From the NCBI GenBank assembly GCA_947465255.1, contig CANIAA010000005.1, positions 1-35,779 on the forward strand: 35,779 nucleotides of DNA. The letters are read 5' to 3'. The position numbers were made by a program, and so were the translations under genes. The DNA comes from Flavobacteriales bacterium (GTDB lineage Bacteria; Bacteroidota; Bacteroidia; Flavobacteriales_D; Sanyastnellaceae). Positions 1-8,982 of this stretch are shown here, one piece after another. The notes beneath the pieces are model-generated. The model was not told where the DNA came from, did no database searches, and was given only the letters and a program-made list of their open reading frames with translations. Position 1 is the first letter of the stretch, and each line of letters begins with the position of its first letter.

Positions 1-63
1 AAAGCTCCGCTGGTGCCGGTAAACCACCCGTATTTGAACGAAAGTGAGAACCATTCGATATAA
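1..63 (+). CDS. C-terminal end of a probable quinol:cytochrome c oxidoreductase quinone-binding subunit (ActF-like), partial
   Basis: Frame 1 is open from the first base and stops at TAA (61-63). It encodes about 20 residues ending in LVPVNHPYLNESENHSI. As I recall the family, ActF proteins of the Bacteroidota alternative complex III end in a similar VPV-(N)-x-PY-x-NES tail, and the act genes usually sit directly before coxB and coxA, as here. ActF is a multi-pass membrane subunit that oxidises menaquinol and passes electrons towards the cytochrome oxidase. The gene begins outside the window, so the call rests on a short tail plus context. It could be another upstream gene. Confidence 0.55.
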   Translation, partial: KAPLVPVNHPYLNESENHSI

Positions 64-103
64 GAAATTGTTGTTTTAGAGAACAGGAGTAAAACGAAGA
101 GAA

Positions 104-1366
104 ATGAAACTACTGATCATTCTGGTAATTGTTTTAGCGATCATCGCCATCGTACAATTGACCAAAGTCTATGAATTTACGCGTGCATTGCGTAAATCAA
201 AGGAAGAAGAAATTTCACCGGCCGACAACAAGCTCAATGCGAACTTGATGGTGGTGTGGATGCTTGTATTCTTTATTGGAACGCTCTACCTGTATGGCCG
301 TTATGGCGATTATTTGCCTGAGCCTGCGTCGGAACACGGAAAAGATGTGGATTGGTTGATGAGCGTAAACATCTGGATGATAACCGTGATGTTCTTCATC
401 ATGAATGCCATGCTTTTCTTGGTTGCATGGAAATATCAGTACAAGAAGGATCGCAAAGCCCGCTTCTTCGCTCATGACAATCGCTTGGAAATGGTTTGGA
501 CCTTAATTCCAGGTGTTGCTATGGCCTTCATTATTGTATTCGGTTTGATTACTTGGAATAAGATTACAGGCCCAGCATCTAAAGACGCTATGCAGGTTGA
601 ATTGTATTCAAAGCAATTCGGCTGGATTGCTCGCTATTCCGGTGCGGATGGAGAGTTTGGCGCAGCCAATTACAACCTCATCAGCTCTGCAAACGAAATG
701 GGTCTTGTTTCGAAGGATTTGATTGCAGCGAAAATTCAAGAGCTTGACAAAGACATAGAAGCATTGAAGGCTCAATTGGATGAGAATGAGAAGCTTCCTG
801 TTATGCCCGAGAGCTACGTGGAAACATTGGAAGACAAAATCTACCGACTCGAGCGCCACAAGCAGCGTATCCTTGACTTGGGAGAGTTCAAAGAACCAAG
901 CGGAAAGAGCAACTGGGAGACCGGTGCTGATGACCAGATTGTGAAAGGTGAAATGCACATACCGGTGGGAAAAGAAGTTGAGTTCGTGTTCCGTTCACAA
1001 GACGTAATTCACTCTGCCTATATGCCGCACTTCCGTGCTCAAATGAACACCGTTCCCGGTGTACCTACTCGCTTCAAAATGACTCCAACCATTACAACTA
1101 AGGAGATGCGTGGTAAGTTGGGCGACGATAAGTTTGACTACATATTGCTTTGTAACAAAGTTTGTGGTAACGCCCACTTTAACATGCAGATGAAAATTGT
1201 TGTTGAATCGCAGGAAGAATATCTTGCATGGATAGAAAAGCAAAAAACTTTCGCAGGGGAGCCTGCAACGGAAGCCGCGCCGGCAGAAGGAACTGAGGCT
1301 CCAGCCGACACTACCAAGAATGCTATGATGCCTGCTGCTCAGGCTAGTTTAAAGACGACTCGTTAA
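104..1366 (+). CDS. coxB: cytochrome c oxidase subunit II
   Basis: This is the CuA-bearing subunit of an aa3-type haem-copper oxidase, which accepts electrons from cytochrome c on the periplasmic side. Hydrophobic stretches lie near residues 2-20, 48-65, 88-108 and 129-150. A cupredoxin domain follows, with the first CuA histidine in DVIHSAYMPHF and the remaining ligands in CNKVCGNAHFNM (C, C, H and M all present). Between the membrane part and the CuA domain, about residues 198-262, there is a charged helical, coiled-coil-like insertion (QELDKDIEALKAQLDENEK). The C-terminus is an Ala/Pro/Glu-rich tail. At 420 residues it is long for the family, although such insertions are common in Bacteroidota as far as I recall. 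A weak AGGAG lies 14 bases before the ATG. It precedes coxA by 30 bases and probably shares its transcript. Confidence 0.95.
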   Translation: MKLLIILVIVLAIIAIVQLTKVYEFTRALRKSKEEEISPADNKLNANLMVVWMLVFFIGTLYLYGRYGDYLPEPASEHGKDVDWLMSVNIWMITVMFFIMNAMLFLVAWKYQYKKDRKARFFAHDNRLEMVWTLIPGVAMAFIIVFGLITWNKITGPASKDAMQVELYSKQFGWIARYSGADGEFGAANYNLISSANEMGLVSKDLIAAKIQELDKDIEALKAQLDENEKLPVMPESYVETLEDKIYRLERHKQRILDLGEFKEPSGKSNWETGADDQIVKGEMHIPVGKEVEFVFRSQDVIHSAYMPHFRAQMNTVPGVPTRFKMTPTITTKEMRGKLGDDKFDYILLCNKVCGNAHFNMQMKIVVESQEEYLAWIEKQKTFAGEPATEAAPAEGTEAPADTTKNAMMPAAQASLKTTR

Positions 1367-1396
1367 ACAAGAGATAAAATTTAAAGTACAAGAACG

Positions 1397-3196
1397 ATGG
1401 GAAATGCAGAACACACCGCTCATGATCACAGCCACGATCACGGGCACGCACATCACCACGAAGAATCATGGGTTTCGAAATACATCTTCTCGCAAGACCA
1501 TAAGATGATTTCCAAGCAGTTCCTGATCACAGCCATTGTTATGGGTGTTATTGCGGTTATGCTTTCCATATTCTTCCGTTTGCAGTTGGGTTGGCCGGGC
1601 GAGAAGTTTCAGATTCTGAACTTCTTCTTGGGTGACAAGTGGGCGCCGGACGGATTGCTTGACAAGAATGCTTATCTCGCTATGGTGACCATCCACGGTA
1701 CTATCATGGTGTTCTTTGTATTGACAGGTGGATTGTCAGGGACCTTTGCGAACCTTCTCATTCCATTGCAAGTAGGAGCCCGCGATATGGCAAGTGGCTT
1801 CCTGAACATGTTGTCATATTGGTTTTTCTTGTTGTCAAGCATGATCATGGTGGCATCTCTCTTCGTTGAAGGTGGAGCTGCCAGTGGTGGTTGGACAATT
1901 TATCCTCCGCTTTCAGCACTCCCTCAAGCAATGCCAGGCTCAGGAACGGGTATGACACTTTGGTTGATTTCAATGGTGTTCTTCATTGCTTCTTCTTTGT
2001 TGGGGGGCTTGAACTATATCGTTACCATCATCAACCTTCGTACAAAGGGAATGAAGATGACGCGTCTGCCATTGACCATGTGGGCATTATTTGTAACCGC
2101 AATCCTCGGTGTATTGTCATTCCCGGTATTGGTTTCAGCAGCAGTGTTGTTGTTGATGGACCGTAGCTTCGGAACAGCGTTCTACTTGTCTGATATATTC
2201 ATTCAAGGCGAAGCTCTCGACGTAACAGGAGGTTCACCATTGTTGTTCCAGCACTTGTTCTGGTTCTTGGGTCACCCTGAAGTTTACATCGTACTCTTAC
2301 CTGCTTTGGGTATCTCTTCAGAAGTGATTTCAACCAATTCACGTAAGCCGATTTTCGGATACAAGGCGATGGTGGGATCTATCCTTGCAATCGGTTTCTT
2401 GTCGTTCATCGTGTGGGGTCACCACATGTACATCACCGGAATGAATCCCTTCCTCGGTTCTGTATTCGTGTTCACTACGCTGTTGATTGCCATTCCTTCT
2501 GCAGTGAAGGCCTTCAATTACATCACAACATTGTATCAGGGTAACATTCGCTTCACCCCTGCGATGTTGTTCTCGATTGGTCTTGTATCGACCTTCGTAA
2601 CTGGTGGTTTGACGGGTATCATCCTCGCTGACTCAGCACTTGATGTGAACGTGCACGACACTTACTTCGTAGTAGCTCACTTCCACATTGTAATGGGTAT
2701 GTCGGCTATCTTCGGTATGCTCGCCGGTATTTATCACTGGTTCCCGAAAATGTATGGCCGTATGATGAATACCAAGCTCGGGTATGTTCACTTCTGGTTT
2801 ACCCTTGTGTGTGGTTTCGGTGTATTCTTCCCGATGCACTTTGTGGGTATGGCTGGTGCGCCTCGTCGTTATTACGATTATTCAGAGTTCCCATTCTTGG
2901 ATTGGGTTATGGATTTGAATCCGATTATTTCAGTTTTTGCTATCGTAGGTGGAGCAGCTCAATTGCTCTTCTTGTTCAACTTCTTCCATAGCATGAAGTA
3001 TGGCCAGGTTGCAACACAGAACCCATGGGCTTCTAACACGCTCGAATGGACAACTCCGGTGAAGCACATTCACGGTAACTGGCCGGGTGCAATTCCGGAG
3101 GTACACCGCTGGGCTTACGACTACAGCAATCCGGATCATGAAGAGGATTTTGTGCCTCAAGTGGTTCCAATGAAACCAGGTGAACACGCGCATTAA
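1397..3196 (+). CDS. coxA: cytochrome c oxidase subunit I
   Basis: This is the catalytic subunit of the terminal oxidase. It carries low-spin haem a and the haem a3-CuB centre, reduces O2 to water and pumps protons across the inner membrane. About twelve membrane helices are visible. The CuB and crosslink motif is WFLGHPEVYIVLLPALG, followed by the histidine pair in VWGHHMYITGMNP and the haem-ligand region HDTYFVVAHFHIVMG. The 599-residue length fits the family. The N-terminus before the first helix is unusually histidine-rich (HDHSHDHGHAHHHEES) and could bind metal, perhaps copper during assembly; that is inference. A strong terminator follows the stop, so coxA is probably the last gene of the respiratory operon. 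Confidence 0.97.
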   Translation: MGNAEHTAHDHSHDHGHAHHHEESWVSKYIFSQDHKMISKQFLITAIVMGVIAVMLSIFFRLQLGWPGEKFQILNFFLGDKWAPDGLLDKNAYLAMVTIHGTIMVFFVLTGGLSGTFANLLIPLQVGARDMASGFLNMLSYWFFLLSSMIMVASLFVEGGAASGGWTIYPPLSALPQAMPGSGTGMTLWLISMVFFIASSLLGGLNYIVTIINLRTKGMKMTRLPLTMWALFVTAILGVLSFPVLVSAAVLLLMDRSFGTAFYLSDIFIQGEALDVTGGSPLLFQHLFWFLGHPEVYIVLLPALGISSEVISTNSRKPIFGYKAMVGSILAIGFLSFIVWGHHMYITGMNPFLGSVFVFTTLLIAIPSAVKAFNYITTLYQGNIRFTPAMLFSIGLVSTFVTGGLTGIILADSALDVNVHDTYFVVAHFHIVMGMSAIFGMLAGIYHWFPKMYGRMMNTKLGYVHFWFTLVCGFGVFFPMHFVGMAGAPRRYYDYSEFPFLDWVMDLNPIISVFAIVGGAAQLLFLFNFFHSMKYGQVATQNPWASNTLEWTTPVKHIHGNWPGAIPEVHRWAYDYSNPDHEEDFVPQVVPMKPGEHAH

Positions 3197-3214
3197 TAAG
3201 ATGCATATAAATAC

Positions 3215-3245
3215 AAGACCCGCTCTCGCAGCGGGTCTTTTTTTT
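3215..3245 (+). terminator. rho-independent terminator after coxA
   Basis: A perfect 10-base-pair stem, AAGACCCGCT / AGCGGGTCTT with a CTCGC loop, is followed by a run of six or more T. It lies 18 bases after the coxA stop and ends the cytochrome oxidase transcript. Confidence 0.93.
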
Positions 3246-3250
3246 AACCA

Positions 3251-3258
3251 TAACTTTG
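3251..3258 (+). promoter_or_regulatory. Bacteroidota -7 promoter element (TAACTTTG)
   Basis: TAACTTTG matches the Bacteroidota -7 consensus TAnnTTTG exactly. It sits directly after the coxA terminator and only four bases before the ATG at 3263. No good -33 TTTG is seen at the usual spacing, because that position falls in the terminator hairpin and T-run. If used, it would give an almost leaderless mRNA. Confidence 0.55.
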
Positions 3259-3262
3259 CTAC

Positions 3263-3916
3263 ATGCGGTTTTCTGTATTTGTGATTGTGTTCGTTTTACT
3301 GAGTGTTTGCGCATCGTCACAAACATTTAATCTCAGTGATTCGCTGCGGCATGTTTTCAGACAACGTGTTACACCTAGCTTCAAATTCGACACACGCAAT
3401 TCATTTATCACCGGCAACGCAACAAAGGTTTATGGAATAAAGGCCGGAGTCAATTTTGGCAAGCGCCTTAGCGTGGGGCTTGGCTATAATTTTATTGGCA
3501 CTGAATTGCAGGAGACTATCGTAGTTAATGAGAAGTATGTATCGGCTGATATAAGAATGAATTATCTAGCTCCGTTTATTGAATACAGCTTTTATCAGCG
3601 AGGTCCTTGGGAGCTAGTCACTCCCATACAGATTGGTGTTGGAAATAGTTTTCTCCAGTACTCGACAGAAGAAGGTCAGCGAGTGCTCAATAAAAGTAGG
3701 GTCATCCTGTATGAACCGGGAATGGCCTTCGAATATAAAATAATGAAAATGCTTGGGGTGGGCGTAGGTTTAGGATACCGCATTATGCTCAAGAACAACC
3801 GTGGCATAGAGCAACAATTCACTTCTCCTGTGTATGCGTTGCGCGTAAGGTTGATATTTGACGAACTTTATCGGCGTTATAAGGATTATAGTGAGACCGA
3901 AGAGACTAAGCAGTAA
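3263..3916 (+). CDS. hypothetical outer-membrane beta-barrel-like protein
   Basis: I do not recognise a named family. The protein has 217 residues and a clear signal peptide ([20 protein letters not shown]). The mature part has alternating hydrophobic and polar strands with many glycines and aromatics, for example [20 protein letters not shown] and [14 protein letters not shown]. This pattern is typical of small eight-strand outer-membrane barrels in Bacteroidota. The charged tail ([14 protein letters not shown]) lacks the usual terminal aromatic residue. The stop is 5 bases before ruvB, so it is probably co-transcribed with ruvB without an obvious functional link. The start is the only one that leaves an intact signal peptide. 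Confidence 0.75.
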   Translation: MRFSVFVIVFVLLSVCASSQTFNLSDSLRHVFRQRVTPSFKFDTRNSFITGNATKVYGIKAGVNFGKRLSVGLGYNFIGTELQETIVVNEKYVSADIRMNYLAPFIEYSFYQRGPWELVTPIQIGVGNSFLQYSTEEGQRVLNKSRVILYEPGMAFEYKIMKMLGVGVGLGYRIMLKNNRGIEQQFTSPVYALRVRLIFDELYRRYKDYSETEETKQ

Positions 3917-3921
3917 TCATC

Positions 3922-4941
3922 ATGAGCGACTCATTTAACATACACGAAGAGGCCGAGAGCCCCGAGAGGGATTATGATCGTGTGTTGCGACCGAAAACCT
4001 TCGACGATTTTACGGGTCAGCGACAGGTTCTCGAGAATCTCGAAATTTTTGTCAAGGCAGCAAAGCTCCGCGAAGAGTCGCTAGATCACGTTTTATTGCA
4101 TGGCCCTCCCGGTTTGGGAAAAACCACGCTGGGGTATATCATTTCTAACGAAATGGGAGTCAACATTAAAACGACCTCAGGACCGGTTCTTGATAAGCCG
4201 GCTGATTTGGCCGGGTTGCTAACAAATCTCGAGAATAACGACATTCTTTTTATTGATGAGATACATCGCTTAAGTCCTGTGGTGGAGGAATACCTCTACT
4301 CAGCCATGGAAGACTTCTGTATAGACCTGGTGATCGATACGGGTCCTAACGCACGTTCTGTACAAATCAAGTTGAATCCGTTTACGTTGATTGGTGCAAC
4401 CACGCGGAGTGGTTTGCTGACAGCCCCGCTGCGCGCGCGATTCGGTATTAATGCCCGTCTTTCCTACTACGATTCTCGCACGCTCACAGATATTGTTCAG
4501 CGCAGCGCCGACATCTTGAATATGGAAATTCTGGAGGACGCAGCTTTCGAAATTGCTCGCAGAAGTCGCGGTACTCCGCGTATTGCGAATGCTTTATTAC
4601 GACGTGTTCGTGATTTCGCGCAGATCAAGGGAAATGGAAAGTGCGACTTGGAGATTACTCAATTTGCATTGAATGCGCTGAATGTCGATACGCACGGTTT
4701 GGATGAAATGGACCACAAGATTTTGTTTACCATTATCGATAAATTTAATGGCGGACCGGTTGGCTTGAATACAGTGGCTACCGCTGTAGGTGAAGACTCC
4801 GGAACCATCGAAGAAGTGTATGAGCCATACCTTATTCAAGAGGGATTCATCATGCGCACTCCACGCGGGCGTCAGGTTACGGAACAGGCCTACAAGCATC
4901 TTGGCAAGTTGAAAGGAAGTCGTTCTGGAGAATTGTTCTGA
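3922..4941 (+). CDS. ruvB: Holliday junction branch migration ATPase RuvB
   Basis: RuvB is the AAA+ motor that, with RuvA, drives branch migration of Holliday junctions during recombinational repair. The sequence shows the Walker A motif [11 protein letters not shown] (about residues 61-71), the Walker B motif LFIDEIHRL, and the RuvB signature [18 protein letters not shown] with sensor and arginine-finger residues. A C-terminal winged-helix region follows, including [13 protein letters not shown]-like sequence and [16 protein letters not shown]. The 339-residue length is standard. The TGA stop overlaps the ATG of queG by one base, indicating translational coupling. No ruvA or ruvC lies in the window. 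Confidence 0.97.
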   Translation: MSDSFNIHEEAESPERDYDRVLRPKTFDDFTGQRQVLENLEIFVKAAKLREESLDHVLLHGPPGLGKTTLGYIISNEMGVNIKTTSGPVLDKPADLAGLLTNLENNDILFIDEIHRLSPVVEEYLYSAMEDFCIDLVIDTGPNARSVQIKLNPFTLIGATTRSGLLTAPLRARFGINARLSYYDSRTLTDIVQRSADILNMEILEDAAFEIARRSRGTPRIANALLRRVRDFAQIKGNGKCDLEITQFALNALNVDTHGLDEMDHKILFTIIDKFNGGPVGLNTVATAVGEDSGTIEEVYEPYLIQEGFIMRTPRGRQVTEQAYKHLGKLKGSRSGELF

Positions 4942-5903
4942 TGGCTACGCAGTTGGATTTGCGCGCGTCAGAAAATGCGCAACTGATTAAGAAACTCGCA
5001 GTGGATTTAGGGTTTTCTTTTTGCGGCATCTCAAAGGCTGATTTTCTGCGGGAAGAAGCTCCGCACCTCGAAACATGGCTGAACAAGGGGATGCATGGCG
5101 AAATGGCTTACATGGAAAACCATTTCGACATGCGTCTCGACCCCAGGCTGCTTGTGCCCGGAGCGAAATCGGTTGTTTCTTTTCTTTTCAATTATTTTCC
5201 GGATCCTCAACACTCTATTGCAGCCGGTGCATTGAAGGTTTCGAAGTATGCGTGGGGCGAAGACTACCATTACGTTGTGAAAGACAAACTGAAGTTGCTC
5301 ATGGAGCAATTGACTGAACAAATTGGCGATGTTGAAGGCCGTGCTTTTGTTGATTCGGCTCCGGTGCTCGATAAGTCCTGGGCCAAGAAAAGCGGTTTGG
5401 GATGGATAGGAAAAAATGCAAACCTGATCAACAAGAAACAGGGGTCTTTTTTCTTCATCGCTGAATTGATTATTGACTTGGAACTGGAGCCTGATGGCCC
5501 GGTTACGGACCATTGTGGAACGTGTCGCGCATGCATAGATGCTTGTCCAACCGATGCGATTGTGGAGCCCTATGTGGTGGATGGCAGCAAGTGTATTTCG
5601 TATTTCACCATTGAGTTGAAGAAGGAATTGCCTGCGGAGTGGATTTCGAAAATGGACGGCTGGCTTTTCGGATGCGATGTTTGCCAAAATGTTTGTCCAT
5701 GGAATCGATTTTCAGTAGTGAATACCGAGCAGCGTTTTGCTCCGCGACAACAATTGCTCAACATGTCGTCGGGAGAATGGCAAGACTTAACCGAAGATGT
5801 CTTTTCACACGTAGCAAAGCGATCTCCGCTCAAGAGAAAGGGCCTCGATGGTTTGCGAAGAAATGCCGGCTTGCTTCACTCAGATAACATTGGTGGTAAA
5901 TGA
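4941..5903 (+). CDS. queG: epoxyqueuosine reductase QueG
   Basis: QueG is the cobalamin-dependent enzyme that reduces epoxyqueuosine to queuosine in tRNA, the last step of queuosine synthesis. Two [4Fe-4S] cluster motifs are visible: [16 protein letters not shown] and [15 protein letters not shown]. The N-terminal half carries the family regions [13 protein letters not shown] and [20 protein letters not shown]. The protein is 320 residues, normal for the shorter form without extra HEAT repeats. It overlaps ruvB by one base, and a ruvB-queG pairing recurs in this phylum as far as I recall. No other queuosine gene is present in the window. Confidence 0.95.
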   Translation: MATQLDLRASENAQLIKKLAVDLGFSFCGISKADFLREEAPHLETWLNKGMHGEMAYMENHFDMRLDPRLLVPGAKSVVSFLFNYFPDPQHSIAAGALKVSKYAWGEDYHYVVKDKLKLLMEQLTEQIGDVEGRAFVDSAPVLDKSWAKKSGLGWIGKNANLINKKQGSFFFIAELIIDLELEPDGPVTDHCGTCRACIDACPTDAIVEPYVVDGSKCISYFTIELKKELPAEWISKMDGWLFGCDVCQNVCPWNRFSVVNTEQRFAPRQQLLNMSSGEWQDLTEDVFSHVAKRSPLKRKGLDGLRRNAGLLHSDNIGGK

Positions 5904-5939
5904 TTGCTTGTGGTCATGAAAAATGCGGGTCGCTCTAAT

Positions 5940-5947
5940 TACCTTTG
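5940..5947 (+). promoter_or_regulatory. Bacteroidota -7 promoter element (TACCTTTG) before the aminopeptidase
   Basis: TACCTTTG is an exact TAnnTTTG match, 23 bases before the ATG at 5971. It lies inside the N-terminal extension that the upstream ATG (5923) would add, which favours the later start. No convincing -33 element is seen. Confidence 0.45.
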
Positions 5948-5970
5948 AGCAGTTAATTGACCAAGCAAGG

Positions 5971-7407
5971 ATGACACAGATAAAATCAGCCAAGAGCACA
6001 TTGCTCAATGCATCAGGCATTACCATTTTTTACAACGATGAGCTTTCCAAGCTTACAGACCTCGATAAACAGCAACTATCGTTTTTCAAGAAAGAAATTG
6101 AACAGGAGAAGGATGTAATAACCCTGCAAGAGCTGGGTTTGTACAACTACTATCTGCCTCTCAAAAAGGAAGCAGCAACTCCCGAAGTACTTGAAAAACT
6201 ACGCATGAAGGGAGCTTCCTTGCTTTCTTCATTGAATGGCGCTAAGTCGGCAGAAGTATGTATCACGAACCTTACAGGTGAAAAGGAATTGTCGCTTGCG
6301 CTGGCGGAGGGAATAGCCTTGGCGAATTATCAGTTTTTGAAGTACTTCAAAGACAAAAAGAAGCGACAGAATTCTCTCAACACCATTCACATTGCTGACA
6401 AGTATGTGTCGGCCAAGGAAGCAGAAGCTCTGCAGAACGTTGTAGAGGCAACCCTTGTAGCTCGCACTTTGATAAATGAACCTGTTTCTTATCTCTCAGC
6501 TGTACAGTTTTCGAAGGATATGCAGAAGGTTGGAAAGGAGTCTGGTTTCAGCGTGAAAGTGCTTGGCAAGAAAGAAATTGAAGCCAAGAAGATGGGCGGA
6601 TTGCTTGCGGTGAATGCAGGAAGTATTGATCCGCCAACCTTCACCATTATGGAATACAAGCCTGAGAAGGCTCGCAATAAAAAGCCAATCGTGCTGGTTG
6701 GAAAAGGTGTAGTGTTCGACACCGGAGGCTTGAGTTTAAAGCCAACACCCAACAGCATGGATGAAATGAAGTGCGACATGAGCGGTGGTGCTGCGGTTGT
6801 AGGCGCTATGATGGCCATTGCGAAGAATCAGTTGCCGGTGCACGTCATCGGTTTGGTTCCGGCCACCGACAATCGTCCCGGAATGAATGCGGTTTGTCCG
6901 CAAGATGTAATTACCATAAGCGACGGAACAACTGTAGAAGTGCTGAATACCGATGCCGAAGGCCGACTCATTTTAGCTGACGCTCTTGTCTGGGCGAAGC
7001 AATACAATCCGGAAGTGTGTATCGATTTGGCAACACTCACGGGTGCTGCCGTACGTGCCATCGGAACGTATGCGAGCGCAGTGATGGGCACCGCCGAGCG
7101 CAACGTGATGGATCAGCTTGCCGAAAGCGGCATGCATGTGTGGGAACGCACCGTGCAGTTTCCGCTTTGGAAAGATTATGGCGACGAAATGAAGAGCGAT
7201 ATAGCGGACTTGAAAAACCTGGGCGGTGCATACGCCGGACAAATTTCAGCCGCTAAGTTTTTAGAGCATTTTACGGATTATCCGTGGATACATATAGACA
7301 TTGCAGGACCGGCCTATAGCAACGGAGCGAGCGGCTATCGCACCAAAGGCGGATCGGGAGTAGGTGTGCGCATGTTGTACGATTTCATACACAAGAATTA
7401 CTGTTAA
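5971..7407 (+). CDS. pepA: M17 leucyl aminopeptidase
   Basis: This is a cytosolic two-metal aminopeptidase that removes N-terminal residues during peptide turnover. The metal and active-site motifs are present: VGKGVVFDTGGLSLKP, MKCDMSGGAAVVGAM and the signature NTDAEGRLILADAL. The catalytic C-terminal domain occupies roughly the last 300 residues, and the N-terminal domain is divergent. The ORF opens at 5923, but the first 16 residues (MRVALITFEQLIDQAR) look unlike the family. A -7 promoter element lies within them, so I place the start at the ATG at 5971 (478 residues). The ATG at 5923 remains possible. pdxA follows after 13 bases. Confidence 0.92.
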   Translation: MTQIKSAKSTLLNASGITIFYNDELSKLTDLDKQQLSFFKKEIEQEKDVITLQELGLYNYYLPLKKEAATPEVLEKLRMKGASLLSSLNGAKSAEVCITNLTGEKELSLALAEGIALANYQFLKYFKDKKKRQNSLNTIHIADKYVSAKEAEALQNVVEATLVARTLINEPVSYLSAVQFSKDMQKVGKESGFSVKVLGKKEIEAKKMGGLLAVNAGSIDPPTFTIMEYKPEKARNKKPIVLVGKGVVFDTGGLSLKPTPNSMDEMKCDMSGGAAVVGAMMAIAKNQLPVHVIGLVPATDNRPGMNAVCPQDVITISDGTTVEVLNTDAEGRLILADALVWAKQYNPEVCIDLATLTGAAVRAIGTYASAVMGTAERNVMDQLAESGMHVWERTVQFPLWKDYGDEMKSDIADLKNLGGAYAGQISAAKFLEHFTDYPWIHIDIAGPAYSNGASGYRTKGGSGVGVRMLYDFIHKNYC

Positions 7408-7420
7408 GCCAATCAATCAA

Positions 7421-8494
7421 ATGAGTGAGCAAAGAATACGCGTTGCCGTGACAAGCGGCGACATAAATGGTGTCGGATTGGAAACCGTAATAAAGGTTTT
7501 TGCAGACCCCCGCATGGCCGAATCTATTACGCCTATCATCTATGCGCATCCTGAGGTTATCAAAGCGCACCGCAAAGGGCTCGATGTAGAAGACTTCCAG
7601 TATAACACCATTGCAAATGCGGGCGAAGCAATTGCAAAGAAGGTGAACCTTGTGAACGTTTGGAAAGACTTTAAAGGTGTTGTCGAGTTTGGTAAGCCAA
7701 CCAAAGACGCCGGTATGTTTGCTTTTAAAAGCCTGGAAGCAGCCGTTGCTGATTTGGCAAGCAATAAAGTCGATGTGATTGTTACTTCTCCAATTAATAA
7801 GGATACTATTCAAAGCGAGTCATTCAAGTTTCCGGGCCATACCGAGTATTTGGCCAAGTTCGCCAACACGGAAAAGGTACTTATGTTTTTGGTTAGCGAT
7901 ACGTTGCGTGTCGGAATTGTTACCGGTCACCTTCCCTTGAAAGATGTTTCGCAGCACATAACAAAGGAGCGCATTCTGGAGAAATTGCAACTCATGAATG
8001 AAAGCCTCGTGAAGGACTTTGGTGTAAACCGGCCGCGTATCGCAGTGTTGGGATTGAATCCACATGCCGGCGACAACGGGCTATTGGGTACAGAAGAAAA
8101 GGAAGTGATTATACCTGCTGTGCGCGAAGCATTCGAAAAAGGAATGATGGTATATGGTCCGTATGGCGCTGACGGCTTCTTCGGTAGCGGTGGTTACAAG
8201 CGATTTGACGCGGTGCTGGCTATGTATCACGACCAAGGCTTGGCTCCTTTTAAAGCACTGGCATTTGAGCATGGTGTGAACTTTACAGCCGGACTGCCGG
8301 TAGTGCGCACATCGCCTGATCATGGCACCTGCTTCGATATTGCTGGACAAGGCATCGCCGATGAGTCATCGTTGCGCGCGGCCATTTTCACAGCGTGCGA
8401 CGTGTATAAGCAGCGGAAGCATTATCGCGAATATGGATTGAATCCGCTTCGCAGACAAGATATACGCGACTCCAAGGACGATCAGCGCGAGTGA
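7421..8494 (+). CDS. pdxA: 4-hydroxythreonine-4-phosphate dehydrogenase PdxA
   Basis: PdxA oxidises 4-phosphohydroxy-L-threonine in the DXP-dependent pathway to pyridoxal 5'-phosphate. Family regions include VAVTSGDINGVGLE at the N-terminus, the metal-binding histidines in FPGHTEYLAKFA, VTGHLPLKDV and MYHDQGLAPFK, and LNPHAGDNGLLG. The end, SPDHGTCFDIAGQG, is also typical. The ORF track starts at 7364 inside pepA. The family N-terminus begins at MSEQRIRVAV, so I use the ATG at 7421 (357 residues). It lies 13 bases after pepA and 17 bases before rlmH and is probably co-transcribed with them. Confidence 0.95.
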   Translation: MSEQRIRVAVTSGDINGVGLETVIKVFADPRMAESITPIIYAHPEVIKAHRKGLDVEDFQYNTIANAGEAIAKKVNLVNVWKDFKGVVEFGKPTKDAGMFAFKSLEAAVADLASNKVDVIVTSPINKDTIQSESFKFPGHTEYLAKFANTEKVLMFLVSDTLRVGIVTGHLPLKDVSQHITKERILEKLQLMNESLVKDFGVNRPRIAVLGLNPHAGDNGLLGTEEKEVIIPAVREAFEKGMMVYGPYGADGFFGSGGYKRFDAVLAMYHDQGLAPFKALAFEHGVNFTAGLPVVRTSPDHGTCFDIAGQGIADESSLRAAIFTACDVYKQRKHYREYGLNPLRRQDIRDSKDDQRE

Positions 8495-8511
8495 TTCAAT
8501 TCTGATTCTGC

Positions 8512-8982
8512 TTGAAGATTGTTATTCTAACATTGGGCAAAACAAGCGCTTCGTATTTGCGCGAAGGCATTGCTGTTTATCAAGACCGTCTCAAGCATTA
8601 CGCAAAGGTTGAATACAAGGAATTGCCCGACGTTCCCGCAAAGGGAATTTCGTCTGAAATCTTAAAAGAGCGCGAATGTGAAGTGCTCATGAAGCAAATC
8701 AAGCCGGATGATTTCGTGTTGTTGCTGGATGAAAATGGCGATCATTTTTCCTCTCGTGGTTTCGCCGAGATGCTTCAGCGCCGCATGAACAGCGGAGTGA
8801 AGCAACTTGTGCTTATCATCGGCGGAGCGTTTGGTTTTTCAACGGCCATGTATGCCCGCGCCAATGGAAAGATCTCATTTTCTAAAATGACCTATTCGCA
8901 TGAGATGATTCGCCTCTTGCTTGTGGAGCAGCTGTATCGCGCACACACGATTTTGAAGGGCGAGAGTTATCATCATGATTGA
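8512..8982 (+). CDS. rlmH: 23S rRNA pseudouridine1915 N3-methyltransferase RlmH
   Basis: RlmH is a SPOUT methyltransferase that uses S-adenosylmethionine to methylate pseudouridine 1915 in helix 69 of 23S rRNA on the assembled ribosome. The product has 156 residues, the family's usual length. It has the SAM-binding knot motif LIIGGAFGFS and the conserved end YRAHTILKGESYHH. Translation begins at TTG (8512); this gives the canonical start MKIVILTLGKT, and no nearby ATG fits. The TGA stop overlaps the first unit of a heptamer repeat array, so the end of the gene coincides with the start of an unusual repeat. Confidence 0.95.
   Translation: MKIVILTLGKTSASYLREGIAVYQDRLKHYAKVEYKELPDVPAKGISSEILKERECEVLMKQIKPDDFVLLLDENGDHFSSRGFAEMLQRRMNSGVKQLVLIIGGAFGFSTAMYARANGKISFSKMTYSHEMIRLLLVEQLYRAHTILKGESYHHD

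Noticed and set aside
5031-5687. Minus-strand 218-residue ORF opposite queG
   Set aside because: It is a long antisense shadow of a well-supported gene, with no family motif, promoter box or terminator.
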